Source: Chaunax sp. Z400
Taxonomy: Eukaryota; Chordata; Actinopteri; Lophiiformes; Chaunacidae
Direction: 5' to 3'
Length of the DNA: 64,000 bases
NCBI GenBank assembly: GCA_037577475.1
Contig: CM075194.1
Location: 20,462,992 to 20,526,991, forward strand
Part shown: piece after piece, positions 37,101 to 42,967 of the stretch
How positions within the stretch are numbered: position 1 is the first letter of the stretch
Layout: every line of letters starts with the position of its first letter
Notes under the pieces: generated by a model
Told to the model about the DNA's origin: nothing
What the model saw: the letters and a program-made list of their open reading frames with translations, nothing else
Databases searched by the model: none
Translations under genes and position numbers: made by a program

Positions 37101-38954
37101 ATTGTCACCCTGATGAAATTTCTCTATTTTCAATCCTTAATAATAAATAATTGTATTCTATTTTTAAGAGTAGCTTTGTCAAATTTGAGCTGTCGGCATA
37201 GGTTTGATACTTATACTAGTGTTAGGTGTCATAAAACTGTTTTGAGCTTCACCATATCTCTGAGTGCAAAGATAAAAATGTTTGGTGCTCGGAGATTTTT
37301 CTATTACCTAATCCAGTTCTCAAAACTGCCCCCCCCCCCCCCGTACTGTGCTCCGTTTGTCATCAGTTCCCAACAACTCAAGAGTGATATCATCATTTCA
37401 ACCGCAATGTGTGAATTGGGAGATGGGCCAGGGCCAAACCAGTGGGACTGCTCCAGCAAAGCCTTATTTCCAGATGCTAGCCCAACTGTAGCCCAGCCGA
37501 GCTACCAGACAGGAGACATAAATACACCATGGCTTTTAAACATGGAAATCCACCAGGCCTGTGAAATGTTTGAGCTCTGATCTCACTCTTTCCAGCATCC
37601 TTCCAGTCCAGGAGTCACACCAGTGGCATTTACCGGTGTGGAGGTGGAGTGAAATGATGATCTTTCAAATAAATCAGATCACTTGTTTCATCCCATATCG
37701 CTTGCATCTATCATCTGGATGCCCTCCAGCTACCTCTTATCTACCATGGACTCTGTTTGGCCCTCTCTGTTCCTGGTGCCCCGGTGCAATCACAGGGCAT
37801 GGCCCTCCCTGCCCGGTTGGGATTAGGGTTAGGTTCTGTGCTGGGCCCAGGGTAAGGGATGTTTGGAGGGGAGGGGGGTTACAGAGGTGCTGAGAAGAGG
37901 AGTGCAATGAACTCTATTGAGAGCTGCAGTGATGAGTAATGGAGCAGACTTGTGAGAACCAGTGTCGGGGGCCATTTGTGGTTAAACATGAGCGCGTCGC
38001 CACATACCATTGTGCCTTTTCCCATCAGTGCCCCCCCCCCAACCCCCACCCCCCAGCCAACCTCCTCCAGGGCGTAGACGACACATTCCAGGTCTATCAA
38101 TAGAGGAGTCGGGAAAATGCATGAATTATCTGTTCAAAAATAGCTTTTAAAGCAGTCGTGAGGATCTCTAAACCCAGTGGGGTGTCTTCTGCTTTTGATC
38201 AGGAAGTTGTTTCGGACAGGGGGATCATATAGTATGTGATAGGTAACAGTCTTTAGCTCAAACCCATCAGTCACTTGAATAAATAATAATTCATTTCTTT
38301 AGGCATGGTTTGGCATTCCTTGTGATTTTTTTTAAATGTAAAAGGATGCCATGAAACAATCATTCCTCTTTAAGATGTTTCAGAGGCTTATTACATCCAA
38401 TTTATCTTTCTGCTGGTGTGTGTTTATTGTTCATAATACAGCCATTTATCTGAGAGCTGACACTTTCAGATGGTAACATTTTCAGTAACTCATGTGAAAG
38501 CAGTTGAGCCATAGCACCCCCTACTGTTGACAGCTGATTGAACTAGCTGTCCCATCTTTTCATAAACACCTAGTGTTCCTACTCTTTAAAATATATGAAA
38601 CATTTCAAAAGGTAACGCTGATAAGTCTTATTTTTATGTGGATTCACTGTTTTATTGCTCTTCACATACATTCGATGTGATTCTGCTGAGCAGGGCACTT
38701 GGCAGTAGAATTACACAGCGGGACTGTTTGAGCACAGGTGAAATTTAATAAAATACTGATGTAATATTGTTTCTTCCCAGGGTGCTGGAGACAGCTTTAT
38801 TGGAGCACTGGCATTTTACATGGCACATTATCCCACAATGCCTCTGGAAGAGATGGCCCGCAGAGCCAATCAGGTGGCGGCAGTAAGTGTGCAGGTTGTT
38901 GGCACGCAGACGTCTTACCCCTTCAGAAAGGACCTACCAGCTGAACTCTTCTGA
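1051..38954 (+). CDS. rbks: Ribokinase gene, whole coding span (8 exons)
   Basis: Ribokinase (ATP:D-ribose 5-phosphotransferase, PfkB family) makes ribose 5-phosphate from free ribose and ATP, feeding the pentose phosphate and nucleotide pathways; it acts in the cytosol and nucleus. Eight exons (1051-1109, 10230-10362, 11363-11426, 11883-11945, 13862-14026, 21914-22005, 30537-30719, 38781-38954) total 933 nt, giving 310 residues plus a stop. Every junction is GT-AG and in phase. Visible motifs are GSCMTD near residue 12 (sugar-binding Asp 17), GGKGAN at 42-47 (first PfkB signature), NPAP at 167-170, NESE at 189-192, TLGPEGC at 225-231 and DTTGAGDSF at 251-259, with catalytic base Asp 257. Human RBKS has 322 residues and bacterial RbsK about 309, so the model is essentially full length. 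Only the first exon is in doubt. MRPL33 lies tail-to-tail downstream. Confidence 0.95.
2289..2685 (+). repeat. Dispersed teleost repeat (GCCAAGGAGGTTATG family), copy 1
   Basis: It starts GCCAAGGAGGTTATG, continues with TTTGTCTGTTCGCAGGATTACGC, a 'fold to the bearer of a fixed wording' about an unusable-looking frame (AACAGATTTTGATGG, GGTGATCCGGATCA), and ends CTGCCTTGGCAGAGGTTAT. The same blocks recur at about 3960, 24891, 26270 (reverse), 52490 (reverse) and 58640 (reverse). I know this family from fish genomes but not its class. Confidence 0.7.
3960..4450 (+). repeat. Dispersed teleost repeat (GCCAAGGAGGTTATG family), copy 2
   Basis: TTTTGCCAGTGAGCTAATG, GTTTGTCTGTTTCTCAGGAT, then two partly repeated internal blocks (near 4015 and 4130, each about a line after 'ACACAAAAACT' / 'ACACATAAACT'), and the family end CTTGGTGGAGGTTTGCGC TCTCTGAGTGC. 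Diverged, with an apparent internal duplication. Confidence 0.65.
5187..5253 (+). repeat. (GT)33 microsatellite
   Basis: An uninterrupted GT dinucleotide run of 67 bases in intron 1. It creates meaningless V-C and T-H open frames on the two strands. Confidence 0.98.
5535..6005. repeat. Decayed dispersed repeat with AAGTAAAAGTA-type ends
   Basis: TTCAAGTAAAAGTGAAAAAG near the left and AGTAGAGTACAGATACTTGA with AAGTGAAGTAACAAAATATT near the right resemble a widespread fish DNA-transposon-like repeat built of AAGTA(A/C) words. I know it by pattern only, and the boundaries are rough. Confidence 0.45.
8200..8600. other. CpG-richer patch in RBKS intron 1
   Basis: Many CpG dinucleotides (GTCAACGCCTG, CAGCGGCGGAGG, CCTCGCCGCTGG, CGACTTCGTCGTC) stand out from the CpG-poor intron. 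The bases just before it (8010-8065, CTAAGCTAAGCTACG) belong to a common fish repeat. It could be an alternative promoter, a CpG-rich repeat, or neither. No exon with a convincing product is seen. Confidence 0.4.
10230..10362 (+). CDS. rbks: RBKS coding exon 2 (GGKGAN substrate motif)
   Basis: The acceptor TCTTTTCAG is followed by 133 nt in phase 2, completing Ser 20 and encoding residues 20-64. It includes RLPKAGETIHGHKF and FIGFGGKGANQC, the N-terminal PfkB signature whose glycines and Asn 47 line the ribose pocket. It ends TGC AAG|GTATGA in phase 0. The long open frame overlapping it on this strand is in another phase and is not the product. Confidence 0.96.
10363..11362 (+). other. rbks: RBKS intron 2, with a GC-richer segment
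   Basis: A 1.0-kb intron. Its second half (about 10740-11130) is GC-richer and free of simple repeats, including CCAATACCAGCC and CAGCCAATTAAAAGTGCCCG. The 108-codon frame at 10784-11110 matches no protein family I recognise. The segment may be a conserved non-coding element or an unknown repeat. Confidence 0.5.
11363..11426 (+). CDS. rbks: RBKS coding exon 3
   Basis: The acceptor CTTTTCTAG leads to GTT GGT AAA GAC, giving VGKDFFGDNYIQNFKNNCVHT (residues 65-85) and one base of codon 86 before donor G|GTAGGA. VGxDxFGxxY is the usual ribokinase block after the CK strand. The exon is 64 nt. Confidence 0.94.
11883..11945 (+). CDS. rbks: RBKS coding exon 4
   Basis: The acceptor CATGTCTCAG is followed by 63 nt encoding residues 86-106 and one base of codon 107. 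DAATGAASIIVND corresponds to the family's TG.A.I.V block in the lid and ribose-binding region. The donor is G|GTAAAT. A pyrimidine-rich tract with a run of T (about 11806-11819) lies some 65 nt upstream. Confidence 0.94.
11946..13861 (+). other. rbks: RBKS intron 4
   Basis: A 1.9-kb AT-rich intron. A compound CTA/CA microsatellite starts about 105 bases after exon 4. The rest has runs of A and T but no repeat or gene I can name. Confidence 0.6.
12052..12140 (+). repeat. Compound microsatellite (CTA)n(CA)n
   Basis: About 14 CTA triplets run directly into about 23 CA dinucleotides in intron 4 of RBKS. The poly-Tyr, poly-Leu and poly-Ser frames across it are artefacts. Confidence 0.97.
13862..14026 (+). 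CDS. rbks: RBKS coding exon 5
   Basis: The acceptor CCACTGGCAG precedes 165 nt encoding residues 107-161. GENAIVIVAGAN and VLVCQLEISPQTSL match the highly conserved ribokinase core (IVIVAGAN, VCQLEI.P.TSL). It ends AAT AAA G|GTCAGT, so codon 162 (Val) is split. The ATG at 13840 in the upstream intron is not a start. Confidence 0.96.
14764..14840 (+). repeat. tRNA-derived SINE fragment, copy C
   Basis: GGGGTGCGTTTAGCTCGG (A-box region) is followed by AGAGCGTGCGCC, a shortened middle, CTTGATTCCCG (decayed B box) and GGCCCTTTGCCGCATG. It aligns in order with the copies at 31845 and 49440 (reverse). The body after the head is lost. Confidence 0.6.
15010..15295 (+). repeat. Retroposon 3'-end fragment (GGCGCTATATAAATAAAACTG family)
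   Basis: TTTCTGCCTGTTAAAAGGCAG, TTTTTCCCCCACCACTGTCG, and the end TTTGGCGCTATATAAATAAA followed by ACTGAATTGACTTGAA. This ending, with its short A/T-rich tail, is a very common teleost retroposon 3' end. I cannot assign the LINE or SINE family from memory. Confidence 0.7.
18759..18798 (+). repeat. (ATT)13 microsatellite
   Basis: An uninterrupted ATT triplet run of about 40 bases in intron 5. Confidence 0.97.
19405..20356 (+). repeat. 45-bp minisatellite array, about 21 copies
   Basis: The unit begins ACTACATAAAGTGCACAG and continues TTTAAGACAATATGTGCAAA plus ACATAGG, 45 bases in total. Because 45 is a multiple of three and the unit has no stop in some frames, long open frames of 87-225 codons appear on both strands; they are not genes. 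The first five units alternate CATAAAG / CATGAAG, suggesting a 90-bp higher-order period. Two later units carry 2-base deletions (near 19895 and 20344). The bases just before the array (AGCTTTATTGTCATTTCAGC, GTACAAGTACAC) resemble the end of a dispersed fish repeat, and the array may have expanded from its body. Confidence 0.97.
21914..22005 (+). CDS. rbks: RBKS coding exon 6 (NPAP / NESE block)
   Basis: The acceptor TTTCTTGTTACAG is followed by 92 nt finishing Val 162 and encoding residues 163-192. It contains KTIFNPAPA, DLDP and DVFCCNESE, close to mammalian RBKS. NESE holds the conserved Asn/Glu that helps place magnesium and phosphate. The donor GAG|GTGATT departs from consensus at positions +5 and +6, and a CA dinucleotide tract begins about 13 nt into the intron. 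Skipping this 92-nt exon would shift the frame. Confidence 0.96.
22019..22044 (+). repeat. (CA)n tract just inside the RBKS exon-6 donor
   Basis: ACACACACACAC runs from 13 bases after the exon boundary, followed by further CA-rich sequence to about 22065. CA-rich intronic tracts near 5' splice sites are known hnRNP L binding platforms. Confidence 0.95.
22285..22760. repeat. Dispersed repeat with TAGCGGACGATCTGACG motif, copy 1
   Basis: A GC-richer block running from AACACAGTTAAGGTGTAACA to GATTAGTGGTAACAGGGATA. It shares GGACGATCTGAC, an AG-rich lead and a 'gggttttatgc / ggcttatatgc' element with a second copy at 52215-52870. This resembles LTR- or SINE-like fish repeats; the class is not determined. 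The 127-codon minus-strand frame inside it is not a gene. Confidence 0.5.
24891..25605 (+). repeat. GCCAAGGAGG-family repeat, copy 3, interrupted by an insertion
   Basis: GCCTAGGAGGTTGTGTTTTC at the left, GGATCTGGATGAGGGGGCGG in the middle, and GGTCTTGGTGGAGGTATGCGC at the right are the family blocks. Between them about 260 bases of unrelated DNA (25098-25347) separate two near-identical 13-mers, TTTTCCTTAACCT (25085-25097) and TTTTCTTTAACCT (25348-25360). Confidence 0.75.
25098..25347. mobile_element. Short inserted element nested in the repeat, with internal inverted repeats
   Basis: The insert lies between 13-base near-duplications that look like target-site duplications. It contains a 23-base imperfect inverted repeat (25169-25191 with 25324-25346, one mismatch), an inner hairpin AGCCTTCA/TGAAGGCT, and GTGCCGAAACGCGTAAGCG. 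It has no coding capacity, so it would be a non-autonomous element mobilised in trans. Similar CCGAAACG-containing pieces occur at about 2750. Confidence 0.55.
26133..26154 (+). promoter_or_regulatory. Overlapping nuclear-receptor motifs (DR1 and perfect palindrome) in a repeat
   Basis: TGGTCAAAGGTCA (26133-26145) is a direct repeat of receptor half-sites with one-base spacing (DR1). AGGTCACTTTGACCT (26140-26154) is a perfect inverted repeat with three-base spacing, the oestrogen-response-element consensus. The surrounding sequence (GGCCATAACTCAAGAATTCA) belongs to a common fish repeat, so the motif may be repeat-borne; activity is not implied. Confidence 0.5.
26270..26480 (-). repeat. GCCAAGGAGG-family repeat, reverse fragment
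   Basis: On the plus strand CATCCTTCCACCAAGTTTCA, GGAAATGTGTCCAGTTCTTT and GATCCACCCCAAAATGTAAT are the reverse complement of the family's middle blocks. Two overlapping partial copies appear to be present. Confidence 0.6.
28085..28110 (+). repeat. (GT)13 microsatellite
   Basis: A GT dinucleotide run in RBKS intron 6. Confidence 0.95.
30537..30719 (+). CDS. rbks: RBKS coding exon 7 (ATP-site strand)
   Basis: The acceptor CTGCTTGCAG is followed by exactly 61 codons (residues 193-253, phase 0 at both ends). AELLTG continues the NESE block. SIIITLGPEGCVVL is the nucleotide-binding strand and loop of PfkB kinases. KAVDTT leads into the catalytic signature, which is completed in exon 8. The donor is ACG|GTAAGC. 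The open frame entering from 30444 includes intron sequence and is not the real start. Confidence 0.97.
31120..31300 (+). repeat. Dispersed repeat (CATCAGCCTCAGCTGTAC family), copy 1
   Basis: CCTGCAAACTAATGACATTC, CATCAGCCTCAGCTGTACTG, TAACATCAGCATGTTTAAAC and CAGCCGTACAGAGCTGCC occur in this order, as in the copy at 56180-56660 and the partial one at 46040-46440. Confidence 0.65.
31845..32039 (+). mobile_element. tRNA-derived SINE, copy A
   Basis: The head GATAGCGCAGTGGTTAGAGC (A box) and GGTTCGATTCC at 31912-31922 (B box) form a tRNA-like RNA polymerase III promoter. They are followed by CTGCATGACTTCCCCTCACT, a CT-rich body, GTAAAGGCATAAAATGCTCC and an A-rich tail (CAAAAAATAACAAAACC). The reverse copy at 49440-49640 has the same head, body and tail order, showing a dispersed family. 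Confidence 0.8.
34090..34114 (+). repeat. (CA)12 microsatellite
   Basis: A CA dinucleotide run in RBKS intron 7. Confidence 0.95.
36955..36972. repeat. Perfect 18-bp palindrome
   Basis: GCTTGAAAGCTTTCAAGC is self-complementary, centred on a HindIII-like AAGCTT. It stands alone in AT-rich DNA with no matching transposon end nearby. Confidence 0.9.
38781..38954 (+). CDS. rbks: RBKS coding exon 8 (catalytic GAGD and C-terminus)
   Basis: The acceptor TTCTTCCCAG leads directly to GGT GCT GGA GAC, the GAGD core of the C-terminal PfkB signature. Asp 257 is the catalytic base. SFIGALAFYMAHYP, AAVSVQVVGTQTSYP (monovalent-cation and ATP-site region) and a terminal DLPAELF match vertebrate ribokinase. 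The TGA is at 38952-38954. The intron falls precisely between DTT and GAGD, so an mRNA lacking this exon would encode a dead enzyme. Confidence 0.97.
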   Translation, partial: GAGDSFIGALAFYMAHYPTMPLEEMARRANQVAAVSVQVVGTQTSYPFRKDLPAELF

Positions 38955-39195
38955 CCGCAGCAAATCAACGAGCAGACACTGGTTTCAATGAGGATGGACA
39001 GTACTGAGCCACTAAATGATGGAACTCATGCTGCTTTAATATAAAGCTGAACGACGCTTTAATTTAACTCCCAATGTAACAATTATGCGATGACAAGCCT
39101 CCATACATTTCTTACCAGTATTCATTTTCGATTATCATAATTTTAAACTGTTTAAAAATTGATAAACATCTTTGTATGATACATACTTGACCTAC

Positions 39196-39201
39196 TTTAT
39201 T
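39196..39201 (-). promoter_or_regulatory. mrpl33: Candidate poly(A) signal for MRPL33
   Basis: TTTATT on the plus strand reads AATAAA on the minus strand, about 400 bases downstream of the MRPL33 stop. A variant ATTAAA lies closer, at 39312-39317. Either choice would make the MRPL33 3' end overlap the RBKS 3' untranslated region. Confidence 0.45.
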
Positions 39202-39536
39202 AATTACCACAATACATCATAATTCACAAATGGTTAAATTATAGGAACGCATTGTAAATATGAAGTTGTACAAACAACTGACTGAATCATGAGTGATACT
39301 AGATGGAACTGTTTAATAACTCCTTATCATCCATGGATAACACAGCTATTAAAACAGCTACTGTGGCCCCAACAAAGAATCACTTTTACACATCAGTGGT
39401 CGTTTGTTTAACATTAGTAATAATCCACACTTTCTTGAAGGTTGGTCAGTTTGCATCCTGCTGGACACCGTAGAGGCCTTTTGACAGATCCAGGAAGAAA
39501 GCCAAACAGACGCGTTGACTGCTGAAACATCCCGAC

Positions 39537-39542
39537 AATAAA
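39537..39542 (+). promoter_or_regulatory. rbks: Poly(A) signal AATAAA, RBKS
   Basis: A canonical hexamer about 580 bases after the RBKS stop, with a GT-rich element about 25 bases further on. It is the only plus-strand AATAAA I found between the stop codon and the end of MRPL33. Confidence 0.65.
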
Positions 39543-39596
39543 AATCGTCTGTTCAAACCTAGCAGGTTTATGTTGTCCGTATAATTCTGTGCTTTC

Positions 39597-39646
39597 TTAG
39601 ATCGATCTGATCTTCCGCTTTTCAAAGAATAGGACGTGCTTGTTCA
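39597..39646 (-). CDS. mrpl33: MRPL33 coding exon 4 and stop
   Basis: The acceptor CTGTCTTTGCAG is followed by 50 nt: the rest of a split Val, then NKHVLFFEKRKIRSI and TAA. The basic end EKRKIRS is the family hallmark. Confidence 0.95.
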
Positions 39647-41518
39647 CTGCAAAGACAGAGAGCAGATTTTAAGTAGAAGTCACAGCATCTGGATGAAACT
39701 GTGAACAATGCAAAGGAGAGTGGGTGTCACAATAAGGGTTTGATCTTGTCGCTGACATGATTTAAGTGTAATTGGCCCTGGTCCCCTTTATTATATACCA
39801 TACAATTAAACATTATTATTATTTATTATGACTTTGTAATACGTGATTTACTGGAACTCAAACAATTATTATTTCAAACAAATAAGCTGATATTCATATC
39901 ATGTGGTAGACAATATATTAACCACTGGGATCAATATATTTACATATACACAGAAAACCCCAATGTCCATTTCGGATAAACTAGTCATCAAACTAGTATT
40001 TTATCCACAGTGTCAAGATTAAAATCAGAAATAACTATGCCTTTAATGTTTCCGAGTATCATCATGGACATTTTTTACACATTGACTAGTTCATTTTAAT
40101 TATCTGGATCTGGAGTAAAACAAGCCTCCTTCTACAATGCAGATAGTGGTGCTTATGTTGTCTTGCTGAAAGTAGCACTTTAGAAAGGCTTGTTCTAAAA
40201 CATTAACAACCTGACAGAGTTAACAGAAACATGGGTTTGTCTTTTTAACATCCCCCTGACCATGAATGACAGGATGTAGTCATCAGTACATCTGTCCATA
40301 ATCATTATCGTGCAAACTATACAAACTAGCTTCACCAAACTTTACACATATATTAACCATGGTTGTGTTTTTTTATATTTAGAATTTCTACTTCTTCTTT
40401 TTTTGCATTTTCCATGGAAATATGATTTTAAGGTGACTCTGGAGGTTGGTCATCTTCTCCATAGCATATATCCAAAACAATATACACTACACTAGACTCA
40501 AAAGAATGGAGATTATATCATATACTAATAAATCTGTCGGACATTTTTTTTCCAGTGGTCAGAGGGGATATGCAGTACAGACTAATGCTTAATACAGCAT
40601 CTTGTGTAGTTTCATCTGAATAGCATGAACAGCTTCTCAACCACGTCTTACCAAATGGATCATGTTTGCGCAGCACCAGTTTGTCTGTGAGACGGTTCCT
40701 CTTTGTGTTGAAGAAGTAGCCTGTCCCTGCAGCACTCACCATCTGCACCAGGACGGTCCTGATGGAAAACAACAAGAGGATTTTAATCTATTAATGACAT
40801 TTGGTGTTGTTTTACTAGGGTTAAAACATACATTTTAATTATTCTAATGGCTTCTACTTACTTTGACTTTGCCTTGGCCACTGATAAGAGAGCAGAGGAT
40901 ATGTATTTACATGGTTAATGCTTAGCAAACTCATCCAATACATGTGAATATATATATATATATATGAAGGCATTTCCTGGAAAATACGCGTAACACCTGC
41001 GCAGTAGACCTGTTTAATCAGCATTTGATATGCTGCACCTGTCAATTGAATATATTCTCAATAACATACATGATAAAATGTCTGTTTGTCCAAGAGCAAT
41101 AAATATTTGGTGCGCAAATTGAAAGTCTTACATCTTTTACTTCAATTTGTCAAATATGAGGAACAAAAACAAAAGCGTTGTGTTTATATTTTTGTGGAGT
41201 GCATTAAGGAGGCTAGTGGTTACTAGCTAAAGCTAACTGCTAAATACAGAGCAAAGGCCGAACGGGACATTATTTGAAACTCAAAACCTTTTATGATGGA
41301 AAGGTTACAAAAATAGTCAAAACAAAAATAGGTTGAAGCTAAGTCACAGACAATGTCACGTTAGGAAATGTGAATTACAACTGGAGAATTAGCAGCTAAA
41401 CTAGCGAACTGATTAGCTACGCTAAAGACAGCGCCGCATTAGCATGTAGCCGAGTCTTATGATGATCGACATAAAATGATTAAAAAAAATACTCACAGTT
41501 AACAGTAGTAAGAAACAT
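39597..41518 (-). CDS. mrpl33: Mitochondrial ribosomal protein L33 (bL33m), whole coding span (4 exons)
   Basis: MRPL33 is the mitochondrial counterpart of bacterial L33, a small basic protein of the large subunit (39S) of the mitoribosome. Four exons on the minus strand (41497-41518, 40862-40880, 40652-40758, 39597-39646) sum to 198 nt, 65 residues plus stop, the same length as human MRPL33. The product reads MFLTTVNLAKAKSK, then LVQMVSAAGTGYFFNTKRNR, a DKLVLRKHDPF segment and a C-terminal VLFFEKRKIRSI. The GTG(Y/F)..NTKRN block and the KRKIRS end are diagnostic. All junctions are GT-AG and in frame. It is tail-to-tail with RBKS, as in mammals. Two ETS-type sites upstream fit a nuclear gene for a mitochondrial protein. 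Confidence 0.95.
39647..40651 (-). other. mrpl33: MRPL33 intron 3
   Basis: A 1.0-kb AT-rich intron with no repeat or gene that I can name. Confidence 0.7.
40652..40758 (-). CDS. mrpl33: MRPL33 coding exon 3 (core of L33 fold)
   Basis: 107 nt encoding TVLVQMVSAAGTGYFFNTK, RNRLTDKLVLRKHDPF and the first base of the next codon. It carries the L33 core motif, with acceptor CCATCAG and donor G|GTAAGA. Human MRPL33 is known for regulated skipping of its third exon. Skipping this one, also 107 nt, would shift the frame. Confidence 0.95.
40862..40880 (-). CDS. mrpl33: MRPL33 coding exon 2 (19-nt microexon)
   Basis: Only 19 nt, between acceptor TCTTATCAG and donor GTAAGT. It completes Leu 8, encodes AKAKS and gives two bases of Lys 14. 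It is needed to join exons 1 and 3 in frame and reproduces the family's AK(S/A)KSK segment. It is too short to appear in any open-frame list. Confidence 0.9.
40881..41496 (-). other. mrpl33: MRPL33 intron 1
   Basis: A 616-base AT-rich intron with an (AT)n run at about 40950-40965. The TAGCTAAAGCTAACTGCTAA near 41225 resembles a common fish repeat. No exon is seen. Confidence 0.7.
41497..41518 (-). CDS. mrpl33: MRPL33 coding exon 1
   Basis: It encodes MFLTTVN plus one base of codon 8 (22 nt) and ends AACT|GTGAGT. The start aligns with the MFLS start of mammalian MRPL33. No other ATG fits the family. Confidence 0.88.
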
Positions 41519-41590
41519 TTTGGAGACTTTAAAACAAACCACGCAAAAGGTGTTAAAGCATGAAAATCTAAGTCACATTGAGAGGCATGT

Positions 41591-41616
41591 ACTTCCGGTT
41601 AAACAAGTACTTCCGG
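41591..41616 (-). promoter_or_regulatory. mrpl33: Paired ETS/GABPA-type sites upstream of MRPL33
   Basis: Two ACTTCCGG octamers on the plus strand (41591-41598 and 41609-41616) read CCGGAAGT towards MRPL33, 73 to 98 bases upstream of its ATG. CCGGAAGT is the consensus for GABPA (NRF-2) and related ETS factors, which drive many TATA-less promoters of nuclear genes for mitochondrial proteins, often through tandem sites. Function here is inferred from motif and position. Confidence 0.65.
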
Positions 41617-42249
41617 GTCACCTTTAAAGTGAGCTCTGAACAGCATCACAGCCCTGCTTTAAACTTTATGTAGTATATGAATATATCTGACAGCATTATG
41701 CATGCTGGAGTGATCATAACCTATTTTTTTAAAATAAACCTTATAAACAACAAAAGGTATCGTACAAATACAACTACAAAGAAAGAAAGTAGAGATTAGT
41801 AACATACATCAATCATTGGAATTCTGATAATGTACACAATACATGTCCTTTCAAATTAAATATAAATCGTTCAGAATTTTATTTTTAGCTTTTTTTGTTT
41901 TCAAACTTCTATTAAAGTGATGTATTAAATAGTTAGATTTAACCAGTGAATCGGTAACAGAATGTAGAGCCAGACTGTTTGGATTTGTTGAATGTGGAAT
42001 TTGTCAAGATCAATTAGCTGAATACAATCCATGGAAAACAAATTACAACATTACCATTAATTCGTATTCTATTATTAATAGACCCTTTTAGCTGACTTTT
42101 ATTATGTCATATTTCCCATCATTTCCACTGCTGAGTCTCCATTTCTGAGGCCAACAGTGGGTAAACAATAATACCCTTAGCTGTACTCTGAGCTCATGTA
42201 GTCATTTAGTGAAACTGGGCTGGATTAGACCTTGGACAGTGAATTTACG

Positions 42250-42760
42250 ACAATTTCCAGTTTCATGCTGAAATATCGAAATTCACTGCGCTGTCATGGC
42301 CACACCATTCAAGTTGTGAGAAAACCTTTGATGAACTTTCATCCTTTAGGTGTTGACACTATACTGACCAAATTTCAAGTTGATTTGGTCAAATCCCTCT
42401 GAGGACCTCGTCAAAATGCACTGACTATAAATTGCGCAAAAAAGACGCTAAATTCAAAATGGCAAACTTCCTGTTGGGTTTAGGTCAAGGCGCCAAGAGA
42501 CTTTTTTCTGGATCTTGACATGATACACATGGTAATTTTTTAACTAATCCACTATAACATTTATACATAGGTATAAATATAGGACAAAACTTAATTCTCC
42601 TACCTTTTAACATTTTTTTCAAAAATGTGTCCAGTTTGAAGTGTGTTGCACACATTTCCCCACACACACCCGAACAGATGGAATCTGTTCCAATGTCTCC
42701 ATCCACTTTGTGGTAGGAGACAATAAGGCAAGACAATACCTTGAGAATAGAGCTAGATGT
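42250..42760 (+). repeat. Dispersed teleost repeat (GTTGACACTATACTGACC family)
   Basis: GGTGTTGACACTATACTGAC, CAAGTTGATTTGGTCAAATC, ATTGCGCAAAAAAGACGC and TGGCAAACTTCCTGTTGGGT occur in this order, a phrase I know from many fish genomes. The class is unknown and the boundaries are approximate. Confidence 0.6.
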
Positions 42761-42967
42761 TTTAGGAGCCCATCTTGAAAAGGAGATGATTCATTTCAAG
42801 GGGTTTATCCTAATGAAATAAATCTGAGTATAAGTAGGATGCCAAAATCAGACAGGTTATGATTAGATCAGCATACAATACGTATGGACAGAGTCAAAAA
42901 CACAACATGGTCAGGCTGTGGAGTATGGGCTTAACCAAAAACCAAACAAGCAAATCATTTTAATGAA

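Larger units (their letters stand above)
30720..38780 (+). other. rbks: RBKS intron 7
   Basis: An 8.1-kb intron containing a CAGCCTCAGCTGTACTGTGTG-type repeat fragment (31120-31300), a SINE (31845-32039), a repeat-free GC-richer stretch at about 32560-32860, a CA run (34090-34114), an AT-rich stretch (35800-37300) in which I see nothing but an 18-bp palindrome, a C14 run (37329-37342), and a GC-richer stretch (37400-38090) ending in C/G runs. The 226-codon frame at 36900-37580 is a chance frame. Confidence 0.6.
38955..39560 (+). other. rbks: RBKS 3' untranslated region with poly(A) signal
   Basis: The sequence after the stop codon runs about 600 bases to an AATAAA at 39537-39542, followed by a GT-rich stretch (TTTATGTTGTCC) typical of the downstream cleavage element. 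Cleavage is inferred near 39560, only some 40 bases before the MRPL33 stop on the other strand. The interval also holds minus-strand poly(A) hexamers that MRPL33 could use. Confidence 0.65.

Noticed and set aside
36900..37580. 226-codon open frame
   Set aside because: AT-rich chance frame running through a C14 tract. It has low-complexity composition, no splice-bounded block and no family signature.
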